DNA of 64,000 nt from Niveibacterium microcysteis (GTDB lineage Bacteria; Pseudomonadota; Gammaproteobacteria; Burkholderiales; Rhodocyclaceae): NCBI RefSeq assembly GCF_017161445.1, contig NZ_CP071060.1, positions 3,844,001 through 3,908,000 of the forward strand. Direction: 5' to 3'. The notes under the pieces were generated by a model. It saw only the letters and a program-made list of their open reading frames with translations, ran no database searches and was not told the DNA's origin. The position numbers and the translations under genes were made by a program. Shown here piece by piece: positions 9,022-18,849 of this stretch. The number at the start of each line of letters is the position of its first letter. Within the stretch, counting starts at the first letter, position 1.

Positions 9022-10254
9022 CTAGCGATCGGTCGTCTTACGGCCGACGATCACTGCAGTCATTTCGTCCTTGTGCGCGTAGGTGATGTGGCCATCGCGA
9101 ATTTCGCCGGTCACGACCATGTCGGTCGTGATCGCCTCATGGTCGCTATGTGAATACGGTTTCTGGTAGGTCGTCACCACACCGAATACCTGTGCCTGCA
9201 GATTCTCCAGCGCGTTGCGCACGGCGGTGCCCTGCGTGGAATTGGCCTGCTTGATCGCCGCCGCGAGCAGCAGCATCGAGTCGTAGCCCTGCGCCGCAGA
9301 CACCGCAGACGGAATGCGCTCCAGCCCCGATTGCTTGCGGTACGCGATGAGGAATTCCTGGCGGCGTGAGGTGATCGGTTCGGCAATGAAGGTCTGCGTC
9401 ATCCGCGCACCGTCACCCGCCTTGCCCGCGTTCTGGATAAAGTTGTCGAGCGAGAGCGTCCAGCTGCCCAGCAGCGGCACCTTCCAGCCCTCCTTCGCGC
9501 GCGCTTTTGCAATCGCCGCCAGTTCCGGCCCGATGCCCCACACCAGCAGCGCCTGCGCCCCGGCCGCGCGGGATTGCGCGATCAGCTTCTGCATGTCGGT
9601 CTGACCAAGGTCGAAACCGCCTTCAAACACAGGTTTCAAGCCGCGGGCTTCCATCGCGCGCTTGAGGTTCTCAACCCCCTGCCGGCCGTATGGCGTGTTG
9701 TCACCCAGCAACGCGAACTTGGAGAACTTGTAGCGTTCGACGACCTCGGCGATGAGTCGCGTGGTCTGGATCGAATCGCTCGCGGCAAGCCTGAAGACGT
9801 AGCTATCCGGCACCTGAGGCGGCGCAAACTGCTGCGTGATCGGCGCACCGGCAGCCATGTTCACGATCACCGGGATCTTCGCCTGCTGGAAGTGCTTCAA
9901 CGCCACCAGGCCCACGCCGGTGTTGGCGATGCCCAGCATCGCTTCGACCTTCTCCCGCTCGACCAACTCGCGGGCAGCCGCCTCGCCCTTCTCGGGATTC
10001 GCCTCGTCGTCACGCTCGACCAGCTGAATCTGCCGCCCAAGCAGGCCCCCCTTCCAGTTGATCTCGGCAACCGCCATGCGCACGGCGTGGAGCATCGAGA
10101 TGCCCATCGGGGCCGAACCGCCCGAGTAAGGCCCGATCACGCCGATCTTGATCGGCTTGGCCGCGTCGTCCGCAGCCTGGACACTGCCGAACGCAAGCGC
10201 CATCAGCAAGCCGACGGACCAGAAGCGAAGTCTGCACACGCTCATCCCCTTCAT
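9022..10254 (-). CDS. Branched-chain amino acid type ABC transporter substrate-binding protein
   Basis: About 410 residues, a type I periplasmic binding protein of the LivK/Peripla_BP_6 kind. A signal peptide (FWSVGLLMALAFGSVQA) precedes IKIGVIGPYSGGSAPMG, the usual first strand of this family. LVERDDEANPEKGEAAARELVE and GDNTPYGRQGVENLK are further family hallmarks. No permease or ATPase gene is adjacent, so it is an orphan binding protein and could serve a transporter elsewhere. The start was set at 10254 or 10245 because the in-frame extension to 10392 precedes the signal peptide. The ligand is unknown; amino acids or aromatic acids are usual. Confidence 0.88.
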   Translation of the reverse strand: MKGMSVCRLRFWSVGLLMALAFGSVQAADDAAKPIKIGVIGPYSGGSAPMGISMLHAVRMAVAEINWKGGLLGRQIQLVERDDEANPEKGEAAARELVEREKVEAMLGIANTGVGLVALKHFQQAKIPVIVNMAAGAPITQQFAPPQVPDSYVFRLAASDSIQTTRLIAEVVERYKFSKFALLGDNTPYGRQGVENLKRAMEARGLKPVFEGGFDLGQTDMQKLIAQSRAAGAQALLVWGIGPELAAIAKARAKEGWKVPLLGSWTLSLDNFIQNAGKAGDGARMTQTFIAEPITSRRQEFLIAYRKQSGLERIPSAVSAAQGYDSMLLLAAAIKQANSTQGTAVRNALENLQAQVFGVVTTYQKPYSHSDHEAITTDMVVTGEIRDGHITYAHKDEMTAVIVGRKTTDR

Positions 10255-10366
10255 GCAAAAGGCATGATTTTCGTGATTTCCTTGGCATAAGGACAGCGAA
10301 AACCGCGCAGGCATTCCCCTACGCAAAACTACGGAGAAGGCGCACCTCACACCGCAAACAAGTGGC

Positions 10367-10396
10367 TTGACGCAACTTGTTTTGCACTGCACTATG
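10367..10396 (+). promoter_or_regulatory. Sigma-70-like promoter upstream of argD-like gene
   Basis: TTGACG (10367-10372) and CACTAT (10391-10396) are spaced 18 bp apart. They predict a transcription start near 10403, exactly at the 5' edge of the long-range stem described for the adjacent RNA. Confidence 0.5.
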
Positions 10397-10403
10397 GCGA
10401 CAT

Positions 10404-10563
10404 GCTTCTCTTGGCCCTATCCCTTCGACGCCGAACCCCCGCCGGCCGCACTCGCTGCGGCACGTCTTCGTTCGCGCGCAGGATTGCCGAAGCGTCATAG
10501 TCCAGCGAGAAGCAAGCTGGATCCCCGACCAGGCCGCGGACATCCCGCGGCCTTTTTGTTTTC
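10404..10563 (+). ncRNA. Structured RNA or leader with intrinsic terminator ahead of argD-like gene
   Basis: About 160 nt between a promoter-like pair and the argD-like start. TGCTTCTC (10404-10411) pairs with GAGAAGCA (10507-10514), extended by TTGG/CCAG (10412-10415/10502-10505) around one bulged C, so the two ends of a 111-nt element close on each other. Inside are GACGC/GCGTC and a GCCGCA/TGCGGC hairpin. TCCAGC (10501-10506) can instead pair with GCTGGA (10516-10521), which is exclusive with the closing stem. A strong terminator follows at 10531-10563. No convincing open frame starts in it. It may be a free small RNA (the end-closed rod shape recalls 6S RNA, identity unproven) or a leader controlling the downstream gene. 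Confidence 0.5.
10531..10563 (+). terminator. Intrinsic terminator in the argD-like leader
   Basis: AGGCCGCGG (10531-10539) and CCGCGGCCT (10544-10552) form a strong stem followed by TTTTTGTTTTC. It lies only 25 nt before the next start codon, so it either ends a small RNA or acts as an attenuator. Confidence 0.75.
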
Positions 10564-10587
10564 TCCGCCCACCGAAAGGAAACACCC

Positions 10588-11760
10588 ATGAACTCGCCTC
10601 ATCCCGAACACGCGCTGATGGACATCGCCGCCCGCCCCACCGCCGTCATGGTGCGCGGCAGCGGTTCCTGGCTGGAGGACGCGGAGGGGCGACGCTATCT
10701 AGACTTCGTGCAGGGCTGGGCCGTCAATTGCCTTGGCCACGCCCATCCCGCGATCGCGCAGGCGTTGGCTGAACAGGCAACGCGTCTGGTCAATCCGAGC
10801 CCGGCGTTCTTCAACGATGCATCAATACGCTTTGCCAACCGGCTCGCTGCGTGTTCCGGGCTGGACGAGGTGTTCCTCTGCAACACCGGCGCCGAGGCCA
10901 ACGAAGGCGCGATCAAGCTGGCGCGCAAGTGGGGGCGCCTGCATCGAAACGGCGCGCACGAAATCATCACCTTCACGGATGGCTTCCACGGCCGCACGAT
11001 TGCAGCCATGTCGGCCTCCGGCAAACCGGGCTGGGACACGATCTTCGCACCGCAGGTACCGGGCTTCCCGAAAGCCACGCTGAACGACCTCGCCTCGGTC
11101 GAGGCATTGATCGGGCCGCAGACCGTGGCCGTGATGCTCGAACCCATCCAGGGCGAAGCCGGCGTGCAACCCGCTACGCTGGATTTCCTGCGCGCACTGC
11201 GGGCGCTCTGCGATGCACGCGGCCTGTTGCTGATCCTTGACGAAGTGCAGACCGGCATCGGCCGCACCGGCACGCTGTTCCGCTATCAGGCGGCCGAGAT
11301 CACGCCGGACATTCTGACGCTGGCCAAGGGGATCGGCGGCGGGGTGCCGCTGGCGGCACTGCTGGCGCGCAAGTCGGCCAGTTGCTTCAGCCACGGCGAC
11401 CAGGGTGGCACCTACTGCGGCAACCCGTTGATGGCGGCGGTCGGTAATGCGGTGCTGGACATCGTGGACACGCCCGCGTTTCTCGCCGGCGTACGCGAAC
11501 GCTCGGCGCAGCTGATCGTCGGCCTGAACGAGCTCGTCACCCGTTTCGACCTGGCTGGCGTGCGGGGTGCGGGTCTCTTGCTGGCGCTGGAACTCGGCCC
11601 ACGCCATGACGCAACGGCCCTGGTGCAACGGGCTCGTGAGGCCGGGCTGCTTCTGAACGCGCCGAGGCCCCACTGCTTGCGCCTGATGCCGGCACTCAAC
11701 GTGAGCGCGGACGAAGTGACGCAGATGCTCACGATGCTTGCGGCACTGCTGCAGGACTGA
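10588..11760 (+). CDS. argD: Acetylornithine aminotransferase-like class III aminotransferase
   Basis: A 390-residue PLP enzyme. [52 protein letters not shown] and the PLP-lysine segment [16 protein letters not shown] match ArgD-type enzymes (acetylornithine to acetylglutamate semialdehyde in arginine synthesis). A clear AAAGGAA ribosome-binding site lies ahead of the start at 10588. ArgD is not reliably separable from succinylornithine or other 4-aminobutyrate-like aminotransferases by eye. The preceding leader with a terminator suggests regulation before translation. Confidence 0.85.
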   Translation: MNSPHPEHALMDIAARPTAVMVRGSGSWLEDAEGRRYLDFVQGWAVNCLGHAHPAIAQALAEQATRLVNPSPAFFNDASIRFANRLAACSGLDEVFLCNTGAEANEGAIKLARKWGRLHRNGAHEIITFTDGFHGRTIAAMSASGKPGWDTIFAPQVPGFPKATLNDLASVEALIGPQTVAVMLEPIQGEAGVQPATLDFLRALRALCDARGLLLILDEVQTGIGRTGTLFRYQAAEITPDILTLAKGIGGGVPLAALLARKSASCFSHGDQGGTYCGNPLMAAVGNAVLDIVDTPAFLAGVRERSAQLIVGLNELVTRFDLAGVRGAGLLLALELGPRHDATALVQRAREAGLLLNAPRPHCLRLMPALNVSADEVTQMLTMLAALLQD

Positions 11761-11809
11761 GTGAAGTACGTTGCGGCGCCTGACGCTCGGCGCCGCAACG
11801 CAGGATGCA

Positions 11810-12985
11810 TCAGCCGGTGAGTTCGGCCGCGCTGCGGAAGTGTTTGAGCGCCAGCTCGTTCCGGTCGAGCTGTTCGGCAAGCCGCGCCAGTTCGAGGTGT
11901 GCGGCGCGCGAAGGCGCTACGGAAAGGGAAGCCTCCAGGTAGCTCTGTGCCTTACCCCACAGCTGCTGCTGCAGGCACAGGCGGCCCAGCGTCAACAACA
12001 GTCGCTCATCACGCGGCTGAGCACGCAGCCAACGCTCGGCCTGCCCGATCCGCTCGATCAGCGTGCCACCTTCGATGCGGCCGTAGAGTTCGGCCAGCGC
12101 CGAATCCCAGTTGTCGTCCAGCGCGTCACCAATTGCCTCCGCCGCAAGTTCGCCCTGGCCGGAAGCGTTCAGCAGCAAAGCCGCATCGCGCACCAAACCG
12201 CGGTCGTTGCGCTCGGGTTTAGGAATCTGGCGCCAGTAGCGCACCATGCCCTCGGGGTTGCCCTCGAGTTCGCGCAGGCTCTCAAGATGCGCGCGGCGAA
12301 CCAGCGGCGCGGCCTGTTCAGCGGTGAAGGCGCGGTGGCTCGCGAGCTGTCGCGCCAGACGCAGCACATCGCCCCACATGCCACGCGCCGCAGCCGTCTG
12401 CACCGAGAGTCGCAGCGCCGCGATATGCCGGTGACCGCCTTGCCGCAGCGCGTCGAGTCGCTCGGCAGCCACGTCGAAGCGGCGATCCGCCACCGCGAAC
12501 TCAGCCTCGGTCATCAAACGCGCCACGCGCACTTCGCGGTCGTGCTCGGCCGCACGGCGCAGCCATTCCTCACAGCGCACATGCTCACGCATTGCGTGGC
12601 TGGCTCGCGCGGCGATCAGCGCCGCAAGGCCGGGGGATTCGTTGGCGCGGTAGGCAGCATCGGCTTGCGCATGTGCGCGGCCGTAGCGGCCTTCCACCAG
12701 GAAGCGCTGCGCGTCGCGCAAAGCTTGAATCGAACGCTGCTTGCGCTGTTGCGCACGAAACGCCGCGACCGCCCCCGGCAGCGCGAGCGCCCGCGCCACC
12801 AGCCGCGTGGCCATGTAGAGCAAAGCGAACAGGCCGACCGAGAGGATCGCGAGCAGGTTCAGCGAGATATGCAGCCGCCAAGGCGGCCACACGAACAACG
12901 CGTAGGCATCGTTATAGCGGGCGACGATCGCGAGGCCGGCGGCCAGCGCGAAGATACTCAGAAGCCAGAACAGGGCGCGCATCAT
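11810..12985 (-). CDS. hemY: HemY-like inner-membrane TPR protein
   Basis: A 391-residue proteobacterial HemY (not the protoporphyrinogen oxidase of the same name). Two N-terminal membrane helices (about residues 3-25 and 40-62) precede helical TPR-like repeats (for example RFLVEGRYGRAHAQADAAYRA). It is the last gene of hemC-hemD-hemX-hemY, 11 nt after hemX. Its exact role is unknown; proposals include scaffolding heme synthesis enzymes. Confidence 0.92.
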   Translation of the reverse strand: MMRALFWLLSIFALAAGLAIVARYNDAYALFVWPPWRLHISLNLLAILSVGLFALLYMATRLVARALALPGAVAAFRAQQRKQRSIQALRDAQRFLVEGRYGRAHAQADAAYRANESPGLAALIAARASHAMREHVRCEEWLRRAAEHDREVRVARLMTEAEFAVADRRFDVAAERLDALRQGGHRHIAALRLSVQTAAARGMWGDVLRLARQLASHRAFTAEQAAPLVRRAHLESLRELEGNPEGMVRYWRQIPKPERNDRGLVRDAALLLNASGQGELAAEAIGDALDDNWDSALAELYGRIEGGTLIERIGQAERWLRAQPRDERLLLTLGRLCLQQQLWGKAQSYLEASLSVAPSRAAHLELARLAEQLDRNELALKHFRSAAELTG

Positions 12986-12996
12986 GCTCGGGGGCC

Positions 12997-14109
12997 TCAG
13001 CGCGCGCCGGCAACGCGTGCGCTGTGCAGCGAGCCAAGCGTTTCGTTCAGGTTGGGCAACTCGACCGACAGGCGCGCGCCCTGCGCCTTGCGCAGATCAG
13101 CCAGACGCATCGCGACCTCACGGTCCTCGACATCGAAGTAGCGCTCCATCCACGCAGCGGCCTGCTTGGTGTCTTCGCGGAAGACGCGACCGTCGCGCTG
13201 AAGCAGTGCGAGGCGTGCAGAGAGCAACCGCAGGCGCAGGTTCTCGCGCAGGAACACGGTTTGTGCGGGCGACAGCAGCGCCGGGTCGGGCCGGTCGAGC
13301 CGCTCGATGCGGATCAGGCCGCGCAGCTCCGTCCAGAAGTCACCGAGCAAGCGCGCATACCAGGCCGGCGGCTCGACGACGGCCGGCGCGGACTGTTCGA
13401 CCGGCTTCGCACCCTTCTTCGGTTGCGGCTTGACCACCTTCTCTTGCTTCGGCGGTGAATGTTCGAAGGCCAGCGGCAGGGTGTCGACGCGATCGATCAG
13501 GTTTTCCAGCGCGAGCCCCATGGCCGAAATATCGGCCAGCGGCAGGGCCTTCAGGCGCTCGATATCGCGTGCGATCGACTTCCGCAGCGGCAGCAGCTGC
13601 GGCCGCTCGAAGCCGGCAAGGCGAGCCTCTGCGCTCTGCAGCGCGATGAGCGCCGCCTGCACATTGCCGGCCAGCTGCAACTGCTGCTGCGCAATGTTCA
13701 GCGCCTGCTCGACTTCGGCCAGCACCCATTCATCGCGCGAGCGCGACAGATCCTGATACAGCGCTTCCAGTGCAGCCTGTTGGCCCTGCGCCTCGGCCAT
13801 GCGGGCTTCCTGCACCGCGAGGCGGTTGCCCATCGCCTGGATCGAGTCCTGGATTTCCTTCGCGCGCCCTTTGACTTCGCGGGTCGCAGCATCGGATTCG
13901 CCAAGCCGCTGCGCAACCTGCTGCTTGAGCACTTCGAGCTGCGCGCGGGTTTCGATCCATTGCCAGGCAAGCAAGGCCAGCACCACAGCGCCAGCGATCA
14001 CCAGCGGATGGCCGAGGCTGCGCCAGCCGCGGCGCCCCTGAGGCGCGGCGGGTGCGGCAGCTGGCGTGACGGGAGTGGAGGTTTCGCTACTGGTATCCAT
14101 GGGTTTCAT
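12997..14109 (-). CDS. hemX: HemX-like membrane protein
   Basis: About 370 residues: a proline/alanine-rich cytosolic N-terminus, one transmembrane helix (PLVIAGAVVLALLAW) and a long helical periplasmic part beginning with coiled coil (ETRAQLEVLKQQVAQRLGE). This is the HemX family found between hemD and hemY. It is often mislabelled uroporphyrinogen methyltransferase, although no methyltransferase motifs are seen. ATG at 14109 is chosen. The extension to 14154 would overlap hemD. Confidence 0.9.
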   Translation of the reverse strand: MKPMDTSSETSTPVTPAAAPAAPQGRRGWRSLGHPLVIAGAVVLALLAWQWIETRAQLEVLKQQVAQRLGESDAATREVKGRAKEIQDSIQAMGNRLAVQEARMAEAQGQQAALEALYQDLSRSRDEWVLAEVEQALNIAQQQLQLAGNVQAALIALQSAEARLAGFERPQLLPLRKSIARDIERLKALPLADISAMGLALENLIDRVDTLPLAFEHSPPKQEKVVKPQPKKGAKPVEQSAPAVVEPPAWYARLLGDFWTELRGLIRIERLDRPDPALLSPAQTVFLRENLRLRLLSARLALLQRDGRVFREDTKQAAAWMERYFDVEDREVAMRLADLRKAQGARLSVELPNLNETLGSLHSARVAGAR

Positions 14110-14129
14110 GATAACCCGATGCCGCGCGC

Positions 14130-14903
14130 TCAGCCTGCGGCGAAATGGGCGCAAAGCCCCGCCAGCAGGCCAGCATCGGCCGCATCGGTCAGCACAACAT
14201 GGGTAAATCCGGCTGCGCGAGCTGCATCCGCCACCCGCACATGCGGCGCGAAAACCGGCACGCGCAGCACGGATTCGCCAGCGGACTCCAGCTGCGCCGC
14301 GAGGTGGCGAACCGCTTCACTGCTGGTGAGCGTGATCGCGTCCAGCCGGCCTTGCATACTCGCCTCCGCCAGCGCGGGGACATCCACTTCGGGCGCCAGG
14401 CGGCGGTAACAGGTGAAGCAGCGCACCTGCGCGCCACGCGCCGTCAGGGCATCACCAAGCAACTCGCGCCCCCCGTCGCCACGCAGGATCAACACCCGCT
14501 TGCCCGCAATCGCAGCGGGGGCAAATTCGTCGAGTGCCAGCACGCCTTCACTGTCGAAACGCGCGCTTGGCACCAACACCTGCTCAAACCCGGCTTCGCG
14601 CAACGCGGCCGCGCTGCCAGGCCCGACGGTTACCGCCCGAGGCCCCGGCGGCCAGGCGCGATGCGCCCGCACGCCCGCGAGACCGTGGTTGACGGCGTTG
14701 GCGCTGACGAAGAAGGCGAAATCGTAATCGTCGAGCGAGCGCGCCAAGTCGGCAAACTCGGCCGCTTCTTCGATCGGCGCGATATCCAGCAGCGGCAGGC
14801 GCCAGGCCCGCCCGCCTTGAGCCTCGATCGCGGCGCAAAGAGCGTCCGCCTGCGCCGCCGGGCGCGTCACAAGAATCGTGCGGCCTGCCAGCGCAGCGGG
14901 CAT
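14130..14903 (-). CDS. hemD: Uroporphyrinogen-III synthase
   Basis: A 257-residue enzyme cyclising hydroxymethylbilane with D-ring inversion. HemD is poorly conserved; recognisable parts are the N-terminal RTILVTRPAAQADAL, FFVSANAVNHGL, the VGPGSAAALREAGFEQVLVP region and LTSSEAVRHLAAQL. Position between hemC (14 nt upstream) and hemX (20 nt downstream) confirms it. Confidence 0.93.
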   Translation of the reverse strand: MPAALAGRTILVTRPAAQADALCAAIEAQGGRAWRLPLLDIAPIEEAAEFADLARSLDDYDFAFFVSANAVNHGLAGVRAHRAWPPGPRAVTVGPGSAAALREAGFEQVLVPSARFDSEGVLALDEFAPAAIAGKRVLILRGDGGRELLGDALTARGAQVRCFTCYRRLAPEVDVPALAEASMQGRLDAITLTSSEAVRHLAAQLESAGESVLRVPVFAPHVRVADAARAAGFTHVVLTDAADAGLLAGLCAHFAAG

Positions 14904-14917
14904 CCCAGCTTGCCGGC

Positions 14918-15856
14918 TCAGTGCGTAGACAATTGCGACAGAATCTCGGCAGCGCCCTGTGCGCGCAGCGCTTCGGCCACCCGCAGGCCAATCGCTTCGG
15001 CATCGCCCGGCGCACCACGCAGCTCGGCGCGCACGAAACGGCTGCCGTCCGGCAAGGCGACGAAGCCGCGCAGGAACAACTCACCGTCGGCGATCTGCGC
15101 GTAGGCGCCAATCGGCACCTCGCAGCCGCCGCCGAGCGCCTTCGTCACCGCGCGCTCCGCCAGCACGCAGGCGGTGGCCGAGCGATCGACCAGCGGCGCG
15201 AGCCAGGCACGCACATCGGCGCGCGCGGCGATCGCCTCGATCGCTAGCGCTCCCTGCCCCGCTGCGGGCAGCGACACTTCCGCCGGCAGCGTGCCGCGGA
15301 TGCGCTCGCCAAGGCCAAGGCGCTTGAGCCCGGCCGCGGCCAGCACGATCGCGTCGTACTGCCCCTCATCGAGCTTGCGCAGGCGGGTATCAAGGTTGCC
15401 ACGCAGGGGCGTCACGCCAAGGTAAGGATACTGCGCATGGATCTGCGCCTCGCGCCGCAGGCTGGAGGTGCCAACCACCGCGCCGGGCGGCAGCTCATCG
15501 AGTGAGGCGTACTTGTTCGACACGAAGGCATCGAGCGGAATCTCGCGCTCGAGGATCGCGGCGATACAGAACGGGTCCGTCAATTCGGCCGGCACATCCT
15601 TCATCGAATGCACCGCGATGTCGGCACGGCCATCAAGCAGCGCCGTTTCCAGCTCTTTCACGAAGAGGCCCTTGCCGCCCACCTTCGACAGCGCACGGTC
15701 CAGAATCTGGTCGCCGCGCGTCGTCATGCCAAGCAGTTCCACCCGGGTTTGCGGATAGAGGCCTTCGAGCAGGGCTTTGACATGCTCGGCCTGCCACAGG
15801 GCGAGACGGCTTTCACGGGTGGCGATAACGATGCGTTCGGGTGCGGGGCTGGTCAC
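14918..15856 (-). CDS. hemC: Porphobilinogen deaminase
   Basis: About 312 residues. It polymerises four porphobilinogens into hydroxymethylbilane. [18 protein letters not shown] at the N-terminus, [45 protein letters not shown] and [12 protein letters not shown] are diagnostic. [17 protein letters not shown] holds the cofactor-binding Cys. The start is GTG at 15856, which gives the usual length. The open frame continues to 15976 but would add about 40 atypical residues. First gene of the hemCDXY operon, divergent from ppc. Confidence 0.94.
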   Translation of the reverse strand: MTSPAPERIVIATRESRLALWQAEHVKALLEGLYPQTRVELLGMTTRGDQILDRALSKVGGKGLFVKELETALLDGRADIAVHSMKDVPAELTDPFCIAAILEREIPLDAFVSNKYASLDELPPGAVVGTSSLRREAQIHAQYPYLGVTPLRGNLDTRLRKLDEGQYDAIVLAAAGLKRLGLGERIRGTLPAEVSLPAAGQGALAIEAIAARADVRAWLAPLVDRSATACVLAERAVTKALGGGCEVPIGAYAQIADGELFLRGFVALPDGSRFVRAELRGAPGDAEAIGLRVAEALRAQGAAEILSQLSTH

Positions 15857-16062
15857 GATGACAAGGGCCTTGCGGCCGGATTCGATAAGGATTGCGATGG
15901 TACCACCGCACAATTTTTGATCGGCAAACGCATACAAAGGCCTGATAAGCTTCAAAATATTGCGGTGCAATGTCAAAATTGCGACGTTTACGCACGGCCC
16001 TTGCCCCCGAACCGTACAAAGGCCGCCCGGGGATCACCCCCAATCCCACAGCAAAACCGACA

Positions 16063-18825
16063 ATGAGCGATCAGGCTAAGCAGGAAGCAGCGAAGGACCT
16101 CCCCCTCAAAGAAGATATCCGTCTTCTTGGCAGGATTCTCGGTGACACCGTCCGCGCCCAGGAGGGCGAGGCGGCATTCGATTTGATCGAGCGGGTCCGC
16201 CAGACCTCGATTCGCTTCCGTCGTGATGACGATATCGCCGCTCGCCGCGAACTCGAAGCGATGCTCGATTCGCTGTCGCGCGACCAGACGATCCATGTCG
16301 TGCGCGCCTTCAGCTACTTCTCGCATCTGTCGAACATTGCCGAAGACCAGCACCACATCCGCCGTTCGCGCATGCATGCGATCGCCGGCTCCGCCCCGCG
16401 GGAAGGCACGATGGCGCGCGCCATCGAAGCGGCCTTCGAAGCGGGCGTGACGAATGAGCAGATCGCTGACTTCTTCGAAGAAGCTTTCGTCGGGCCGGTG
16501 CTGACCGCGCACCCAACGGAGGTGTCGCGCAAGTCGATCCTCAACTGCCAGCTCAAGATCGCCCAGTTCCTCGATGCGCGCGATCGCATCCAGATGACGC
16601 CCGAGGAGATCGAGGAGAACGACGCCGCCCTGCGCCGCGCTGTGCTGACGATGTGGCAGACCCGCATGCTGCGGCCGACCAAGCTGTCGGTGCTCGACGA
16701 AGTCGACAACGGCCTCTCGTACTACAGCTACACCTTCCTGCGTGAGTTGCCGAAGCTCTACGTCGCGCTCGAAAACCTGCTCGCCAAGCATGGCGAGACC
16801 TGGAAGAACATGGAGCTGCCGGCGTTCCTTCGCATGGGCAGCTGGATCGGCGGCGACCGCGACGGCAACCCGTTCGTTACCGCGGATGTGCTGCGCGAAG
16901 CGATGCGCATGCAATCCACGGTCGCGCTCGAGTTCTACCTGCATGAACTGCACATCCTCGGTAGCGAGCTCTCGCTGGCCCAGTTGCTGGTCAGCGCATC
17001 CGACCAGCTGATCGAACTGGCCAACCTCTCGCCGGACAAGTCGCCGCACCGCAGCGATGAACCTTATCGCCGCGCGCTCGCAGGCATCTACGCCCGCATG
17101 TCGGCCACCGCAGAAAACCTGCTCGGCCACCGCGTCGGCCGCCCGCCGGTCGGGCAAGCCGAACCGTACGCCAGCGCCGACGAACTCGCGGCAGACCTCG
17201 AGACGGTGCATCGTTCGCTGCTCGCGAACGGTTCCGGCACGCTCGCGCAAGGTCGCCTGCGCCGCATTCGCCGCGCAGTGAAGGTTTTCGGCTTCCACCT
17301 TGCCGCAATCGATCTGCGTCAGAACTCGGACGTGCATGAGCGCACCGTCGCCGAGTTGCTCGCCGCGGTGCGCCCCGGTTTCGACTACCGCGCCCTCGAC
17401 GAGGAAGGCCGAATCGCCGCGCTGCTCGAAGAGCTCGCGACGCCGCGTCCGCTTGCGTCGCCCTTCGTGCAGTACTCCGACGAAACCGTCGGCGAGCTGG
17501 AGATCTTCCGTGCGGCAGCCGAAGCCCATCGCCTGTACGGACGCGATTGCATCCACAACGTCATCATCTCGAAGACGGATGGCGTGTCGGACATGCTCGA
17601 ACTCGCGCTGCTGCTGAAGGAAGTCGGTCTTCTGCGGCCGCATGAGCGCGCGATCGACGTCAACATCGTGCCGCTGTTCGAGACGATCGGCGACCTGCAA
17701 GCCGCCAGCGCAACGATGGACCGTCTGTTCGCGATTCCCGGCTACCGCGAACTCGTCGCCAGCCGCGGCGACATGCATGAAGTGATGCTCGGTTACTCGG
17801 ACTCCAACAAGGACGGCGGTTTCATGACCTCCGGCTGGGAACTCTACAAGGCCGAGATCCAGCTGATCGAGGTGTTCAAGCGCCACGGCGTGAAGATGCG
17901 TCTGTTCCACGGCCGCGGCGGCTCGGTTGGCCGCGGCGGCGGCCCCAGCTACCAGGCGATCCTGGCGCAGCCGGGCGGCGCGGTGCAAGGCAAGATCCGC
18001 CTCACCGAACAGGGCGAGGTGATCTCGTCGAAGTACGCCAACCCGGAAGTCGGTCAGCGCAACCTGGAAGTGCTCGCCGCCGCCACCTTCGAGGCGACGC
18101 TGCTGGCGCATCCGGAAGCTGCGCCGCGCGCCGAATACCTGGAAGTGATGGATCGCCTGTCGGAGCACGCGTTCAAGGCGTACCGCGGGCTGGTCTATGA
18201 AACCGAGGGCTTCGAGAAGTACTTCTGGGAATCGACGGTGATCTCCGAGATCGCGAACCTGAATATCGGCTCGCGCCCGGCGTCACGCAAGAAGACCACC
18301 GCAATCGAAGACCTCCGGGCAATTCCGTGGGTGTTCTCGTGGGCGCAGTGCCGCTTGATGTTGCCGGGCTGGTTCGGCTTCGGCGCAGCGGTGCGCGCCT
18401 TCCTCGCCGAGCGGCCGGACGGCATGCAGGTGCTGCAGTCGATGCACAAGGAATGGTCGTTCTTCGCCACCATGCTGTCGAACATGGATATGGTGCTGGC
18501 CAAGAGCGACATCGCCATCGCCTCTCGCTACGCTGCGCTGGTGCGCGACGAAGCGCTGCGCGAAGCGATCTTCCCGCGCATCCGCGCCGAACATCAGGCC
18601 ACCATCGACGCCCTGCTTGCCATCACCGGCCAGCAAGAACTGCTCGATGGCAACCCCTTGCTCAAGCGTTCGATCCGCAATCGCTTCCCGTACCTCGATC
18701 CGCTCAACCATGTGCAGGTCGAGCTGCTGCACCGCTATCGCGACGGCAACGAGGAGGAACGCATCAAGCGCGGCATCCATCTGTCGATCAACGGTATCGC
18801 GGCGGGCCTGCGCAACTCGGGTTAA
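16063..18825 (+). CDS. ppc: Phosphoenolpyruvate carboxylase
   Basis: A 920-residue anaplerotic enzyme making oxaloacetate from PEP and bicarbonate. Key motifs are VLTAHPTEV (catalytic His), [35 protein letters not shown] and [10 protein letters not shown], then [13 protein letters not shown] at the C-terminus. The last three residues are N-S-G where most family members end N-T-G, a conservative change. ATG 16063 is chosen; an in-frame ATG at 15970 would add an unrelated basic extension. It is transcribed away from hemC. Confidence 0.96.
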   Translation: MSDQAKQEAAKDLPLKEDIRLLGRILGDTVRAQEGEAAFDLIERVRQTSIRFRRDDDIAARRELEAMLDSLSRDQTIHVVRAFSYFSHLSNIAEDQHHIRRSRMHAIAGSAPREGTMARAIEAAFEAGVTNEQIADFFEEAFVGPVLTAHPTEVSRKSILNCQLKIAQFLDARDRIQMTPEEIEENDAALRRAVLTMWQTRMLRPTKLSVLDEVDNGLSYYSYTFLRELPKLYVALENLLAKHGETWKNMELPAFLRMGSWIGGDRDGNPFVTADVLREAMRMQSTVALEFYLHELHILGSELSLAQLLVSASDQLIELANLSPDKSPHRSDEPYRRALAGIYARMSATAENLLGHRVGRPPVGQAEPYASADELAADLETVHRSLLANGSGTLAQGRLRRIRRAVKVFGFHLAAIDLRQNSDVHERTVAELLAAVRPGFDYRALDEEGRIAALLEELATPRPLASPFVQYSDETVGELEIFRAAAEAHRLYGRDCIHNVIISKTDGVSDMLELALLLKEVGLLRPHERAIDVNIVPLFETIGDLQAASATMDRLFAIPGYRELVASRGDMHEVMLGYSDSNKDGGFMTSGWELYKAEIQLIEVFKRHGVKMRLFHGRGGSVGRGGGPSYQAILAQPGGAVQGKIRLTEQGEVISSKYANPEVGQRNLEVLAAATFEATLLAHPEAAPRAEYLEVMDRLSEHAFKAYRGLVYETEGFEKYFWESTVISEIANLNIGSRPASRKKTTAIEDLRAIPWVFSWAQCRLMLPGWFGFGAAVRAFLAERPDGMQVLQSMHKEWSFFATMLSNMDMVLAKSDIAIASRYAALVRDEALREAIFPRIRAEHQATIDALLAITGQQELLDGNPLLKRSIRNRFPYLDPLNHVQVELLHRYRDGNEEERIKRGIHLSINGIAAGLRNSG

Positions 18826-18849
18826 GTTGGGCCGGGGGCGCAGCCCCCG

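Noticed and set aside
10404..10514. Firm assignment of the RNA as 6S RNA
   Set aside because: Only the end-closing stem and size fit; the conserved central bubble could not be recognised by eye, so it is left as a candidate structured RNA.
12997..14109. Calling HemX a uroporphyrinogen-III C-methyltransferase
   Set aside because: No SAM-binding motif is present. The protein is one membrane helix plus coiled coil, so the enzymatic label often copied between databases is not supported.
18833..18849. GC hairpin after ppc as intrinsic terminator
   Set aside because: It has no T tract. The hairpin at 18871-18896 is the better terminator.
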